Positions 18,664 to 20,870 of a stretch of DNA of 20,870 bases are shown in pieces. The first letter of the stretch is position 1, and each line of letters starts with the position of its first letter. Position numbers and translations under genes: made by a program. The DNA is taken from positions 1 through 20,870 of the IMG/VR virus record IMGVR_UViG_3300021960_000647; one strand, 5' to 3'. This DNA is from a virus. The notes under the pieces were generated by a model. The model saw only the letters and a list, made by a program, of their open reading frames with translations, did not search any database and was not told the origin of the DNA.

Positions 18664-20376
18664 ATGACAGACAAAACCTATGGCCCTCAAAACCCCTTCT
18701 CAGAAGACCTTCATGCAGTAAAATATAGAACCGAAGGAGAATCCTTTTATGAAGCTATGTGCAGGATTTCTGCCGAGCTTTCTGACACAGAGGAAGAACG
18801 ACAAACATATAAAGACATTCTTTTGAACATGCGGTTCCTCCCTGCTGGTCGAGTACAGGCGGCTGTGGGGGCTGCTCGGGAAGTAACTCCTTTTAATTGT
18901 TATGTAAGCCGCACTATTGAAGATGATTCCCACTCCATTATGGATGCTCTTAAGGAGTCCTTCCTTACAATGCGTATGGGCGGAGGGATTGGCTATAACT
19001 TTAGTAACCTGCGTCCTCGGAGGTTTCGTATTGCTTCCCTAGACGCCGAAGCATCGGGCCCTCTCTCGTTCATGGATACCTTTGACGCCAACTGTAAGAC
19101 GGTCCTTTCTGCTGGTCATCGCCGTGGCGCTCAGATGGCAGTTCTGGACGTATCTCACCCGGATATTGAGGAGTTTATTCACTCAAAACAGAACGAAGAT
19201 CGTCTAAGGAACTTCAATATTTCCGTTGGAGTGACTAACAAGTTCATGGAAGCACTTAAGAGTGATTCTCAGTTCCCTTTGGAATTTGAAGGTAAAGTAG
19301 TTAAATGGGTTAGCGCCAGAAAGCTTTGGGATGAAATCATGCGTTCCACATGGGAGTGGGCAGAGCCGGGGGTTCTGTTTATGGACCGTATTAATGAGGC
19401 TAACAACCTATATTATATTGAAACCATTGAAGCAACAAATCCTTGTGGAGAGCAGCCGCTCCCGCCGTATGGAGCTTGTCTTCTTGGAAGCTTCAACCTG
19501 ACACAGTATATTAAAGAGGAAGAAGGAACACGATACTTCGACTATCGTTCCTTTGAAAAAGACATTCCGCATGTGGTCCGTATGGTTGATAACATCATAG
19601 ATGATGCTATTTTCCCTCTGCCAGAACAGCATGAGGAAGCTGTCAGCAAGCGCCGTATGGGCTTGGGAGTAACTGGCCTAGCTAATGCAGCAGAGGCTTT
19701 AGGCTTCTCTTATGGCTCTCCTATCATGTTGGAGTTCACCAGAAAGGTATTGGAGACCCTCCGTAATACCTCTTACATGGCCTCTGTAGAGCTTGCAAAA
19801 GAACGTGGACCCTTTCCTTTGTTTGATCGTGACAAGTATATTGATGGAAAATTCGTACAAACTCTCCCCCGAGAAGTAAAAAAAGCGATTTATCAGAATG
19901 GAATTCGAAATTCACACTTGACTTCTATCGCTCCTTGCGGTACAATTAGCCTTACTTCTGACAATGTTTCATCTGGACTAGAACCAGTGTTCTCACTCGA
20001 AACAGAACGGACAGTAGCTCTCCCAGATGGGACTGTAGAAGTAACACTAAAAGACTATGCTTACGAAACTTGGGGCGTTAAAGGCAAAGAATCCAAGGAC
20101 GTAACAGCACAGGAACATATAGAGGTTCTAAAAGCGGCTGTTCCATATATTGACAGTGCTATTAGCAAGACTTGTAACGTAGGTGACGAAGTAACTTGGG
20201 ATGAATTCAAAAATATCTATATCCAAGCATGGGAGGCTGGTGCGAAAGGTTGCACCACTTTCCGACCATCAGGAAAGCGATTTGGAATTCTTAACACTAA
20301 ACAAGAAGAGGAAGAACATGAAGAAGGTACAGCCTGTTACATTGATCCGGAAACTGGGCAGAAAGAGTGTGGTTGA
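18664..20376 (+). CDS. nrdJ: Class II cobalamin-dependent ribonucleotide reductase
   Basis: A 570-residue reductase that makes deoxyribonucleotides using adenosylcobalamin. The active site is N259-P-C261-G-E263 (NPCGEQPLPPYGACLLGS): C261 is the thiyl radical cysteine. The redox pair is C79 (FNCYVS) and C272. The C-terminal tail carries C558 and C569 (TACYIDPETGQKECG), the usual shuttle cysteines. No nrdA/nrdB or free-radical subunit is near, which fits class II, used by many marine phages independently of oxygen. It would boost dNTPs for the polymerase. The host must supply or import cobalamin. The ATG follows AAGGAAATA, downstream of a terminator, so expression may involve readthrough or attenuation. 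Confidence 0.93.
   Translation: MTDKTYGPQNPFSEDLHAVKYRTEGESFYEAMCRISAELSDTEEERQTYKDILLNMRFLPAGRVQAAVGAAREVTPFNCYVSRTIEDDSHSIMDALKESFLTMRMGGGIGYNFSNLRPRRFRIASLDAEASGPLSFMDTFDANCKTVLSAGHRRGAQMAVLDVSHPDIEEFIHSKQNEDRLRNFNISVGVTNKFMEALKSDSQFPLEFEGKVVKWVSARKLWDEIMRSTWEWAEPGVLFMDRINEANNLYYIETIEATNPCGEQPLPPYGACLLGSFNLTQYIKEEEGTRYFDYRSFEKDIPHVVRMVDNIIDDAIFPLPEQHEEAVSKRRMGLGVTGLANAAEALGFSYGSPIMLEFTRKVLETLRNTSYMASVELAKERGPFPLFDRDKYIDGKFVQTLPREVKKAIYQNGIRNSHLTSIAPCGTISLTSDNVSSGLEPVFSLETERTVALPDGTVEVTLKDYAYETWGVKGKESKDVTAQEHIEVLKAAVPYIDSAISKTCNVGDEVTWDEFKNIYIQAWEAGAKGCTTFRPSGKRFGILNTKQEEEEHEEGTACYIDPETGQKECG
19918..19946 (+). promoter_or_regulatory. Promoter inside nrdJ
   Basis: TTGACT (19918-19923), a 17-base spacer and TACAAT (19941-19946). 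A second candidate is TTGACA (20150-20155), 17 bases, TGTAAC (20173-20178). Either would feed the genes from 20318 onward. Confidence 0.4.
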
Positions 20377-20509
20377 TTACCTAAAAGGCTTCTTTATTGA
20401 GGTAGGGGTTTCCCCTTTTGATTGGGGGCTGGATTGTTATTCAATCCCCGGAGGAGCTACCATTTACCTTGGTCCCATTGATATTTCAATAGGATCACAC
20501 AACGCATGA
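20318..20509 (+). CDS. Hypothetical 63-residue protein
   Basis: Not recognised. The ATG at 20318 follows AGAGGAAGA with 2-3 bases; it overlaps the end of nrdJ by 59 bases in a different frame. The product has a basic start (MKKVQPVTLIRKLGRKSVVD), an amphipathic stretch (YLKGFFIEVGVSPFDWGLD) and a strand-rich end (YSIPGGATIYLGPIDISIG). It may be cytosolic. It is coupled to the following DUF3310 gene by an ATGA junction. Confidence 0.5.
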   Translation: MKKVQPVTLIRKLGRKSVVDYLKGFFIEVGVSPFDWGLDCYSIPGGATIYLGPIDISIGSHNA

Positions 20510-20802
20510 GTACGCTCAAAGATGCTTTAGAAGCTATCCGAAAGGGCAACAGTGAAGGATTTGGCAGTCAGGTTGGTGGTACACACTATCAGGACTGCCT
20601 TATCCAGCCCATGCTCTACTCGGAAGTAAACAAACTTGGTCCCAATGCCCATAGCATCATTAAGTATGCTACCCGAGCAGGGAAGAAGGACGGAGAGAGC
20701 TTCTATAAAGAAATGGCAAAGATACGGCAATGTACTTATCTTTGGGAGGAAGCTTGGGAAGCAATGACTGGAGAAACGAAGGAGGATTATATTGGAGATT
20801 AA
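20506..20802 (+). CDS. DUF3310 phage protein
   Basis: A 98-residue protein with the SQVGGTHYQDCLIQPMLYSE opening of the DUF3310 family, followed by IIKYATRAGKKDG and a helix KEMAKIRQCTYLWEEAWEAM. The family is common in phage genomes, often annotated as nucleotide kinase-like, but no activity is established. Its place after the ribonucleotide reductase fits a nucleotide-metabolism role. It starts in the ATGA at the end of the previous gene and overlaps the next one by 11 bases. Confidence 0.75.
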   Translation: MSTLKDALEAIRKGNSEGFGSQVGGTHYQDCLIQPMLYSEVNKLGPNAHSIIKYATRAGKKDGESFYKEMAKIRQCTYLWEEAWEAMTGETKEDYIGD

Positions 20803-20870
20803 TAAAAAGACAGGTGCTAAAGATGCCTTTAATATGGGGCATAATGCCTTCTATCAGGGAATGACAGATG
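20792..20870 (+). CDS. Partial gene running off the right edge
   Basis: A frame starting TTG at 20792, with GGAGG (20781-20785) 6 bases upstream, open to the end of the window. It reads MEINKKTGAKDAFNMGHNAF with YQGMTD after it. No family is recognised with so few residues. The TTG start is chosen on the strong ribosome-binding site. Confidence 0.5.
   Translation, partial: MEINKKTGAKDAFNMGHNAFYQGMTD

Overview
This window is part of a tailed-phage (or prophage) genome with a T7-type replication module. In order it shows rIIA- and rIIB-like genes, a tyrosine recombinase, a MazG-like pyrophosphohydrolase, a T7-lysozyme-type amidase, a gp4-type primase-helicase, a gp5-type DNA polymerase, a gp2.5-type ssDNA-binding protein, a RecB-like exonuclease, a small PD-(D/E)XK endonuclease, a class II (cobalamin-dependent) ribonucleotide reductase and a DUF3310 protein. 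No structural, packaging or phage RNA polymerase genes are visible. The host is probably a Gram-negative bacterium, perhaps an aquatic proteobacterium: the promoters look like sigma-70, the lysis amidase is T7-like, and the nrdJ resembles those of marine phages. That host call is inference.

Left arm (1-3578): gene-poor and regulatory. Positions 1-816 hold no convincing gene but carry two families of palindromic operator-like repeats and a possible structured RNA (about 535-717) behind a sigma-70-like promoter. Small genes follow, mostly on the minus strand and often with their own promoter and a near-identical terminator cassette: 817-1002, 1155-1349, 1798-1875, 1887-2162 and 2426-3115 on minus, and 1515-1727 on plus. 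Between the leftward and rightward genes (3116-3578) lies an AT-rich region with seven tandem 23/24-bp iteron-like repeats. It could be a replication origin, a partition site or a regulatory hub.

Right arm (3579-20870): everything reads rightward and genes are tightly packed, with ATGA or TAATG overlaps. Small conserved phage proteins and a hexapeptide-repeat beta-helix protein come first, then rIIA/rIIB, then a run of small genes that includes a GC-richer pair (8852-9560). The recombinase and the replication/nucleotide module follow. Near-consensus sigma-70 promoters, most with exactly 17-bp spacers, recur in front of gene blocks and are often buried in the end of the preceding gene. This suggests serial host-RNA-polymerase transcription rather than a T7-style phage polymerase.

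How the genes fit together: primase-helicase, polymerase, SSB, exonuclease and endonuclease form the replication, recombination and host-DNA-breakdown machine. The ribonucleotide reductase and MazG-like enzyme would tune nucleotide pools. rIIA/rIIB resemble T4 factors linked to superinfection exclusion and lysis timing. The amidase cleaves peptidoglycan and, in T7, also regulates the phage RNA polymerase. The recombinase implies that the phage can integrate or resolve. The most distinctive features are the multi-family operator region with its possible RNA, the iteron array, the promoter-terminator pair before the reductase, and the structured leader with a TTG start before the exonuclease. 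All calls rest on reading the sequence and remembered family motifs; no database search was run.
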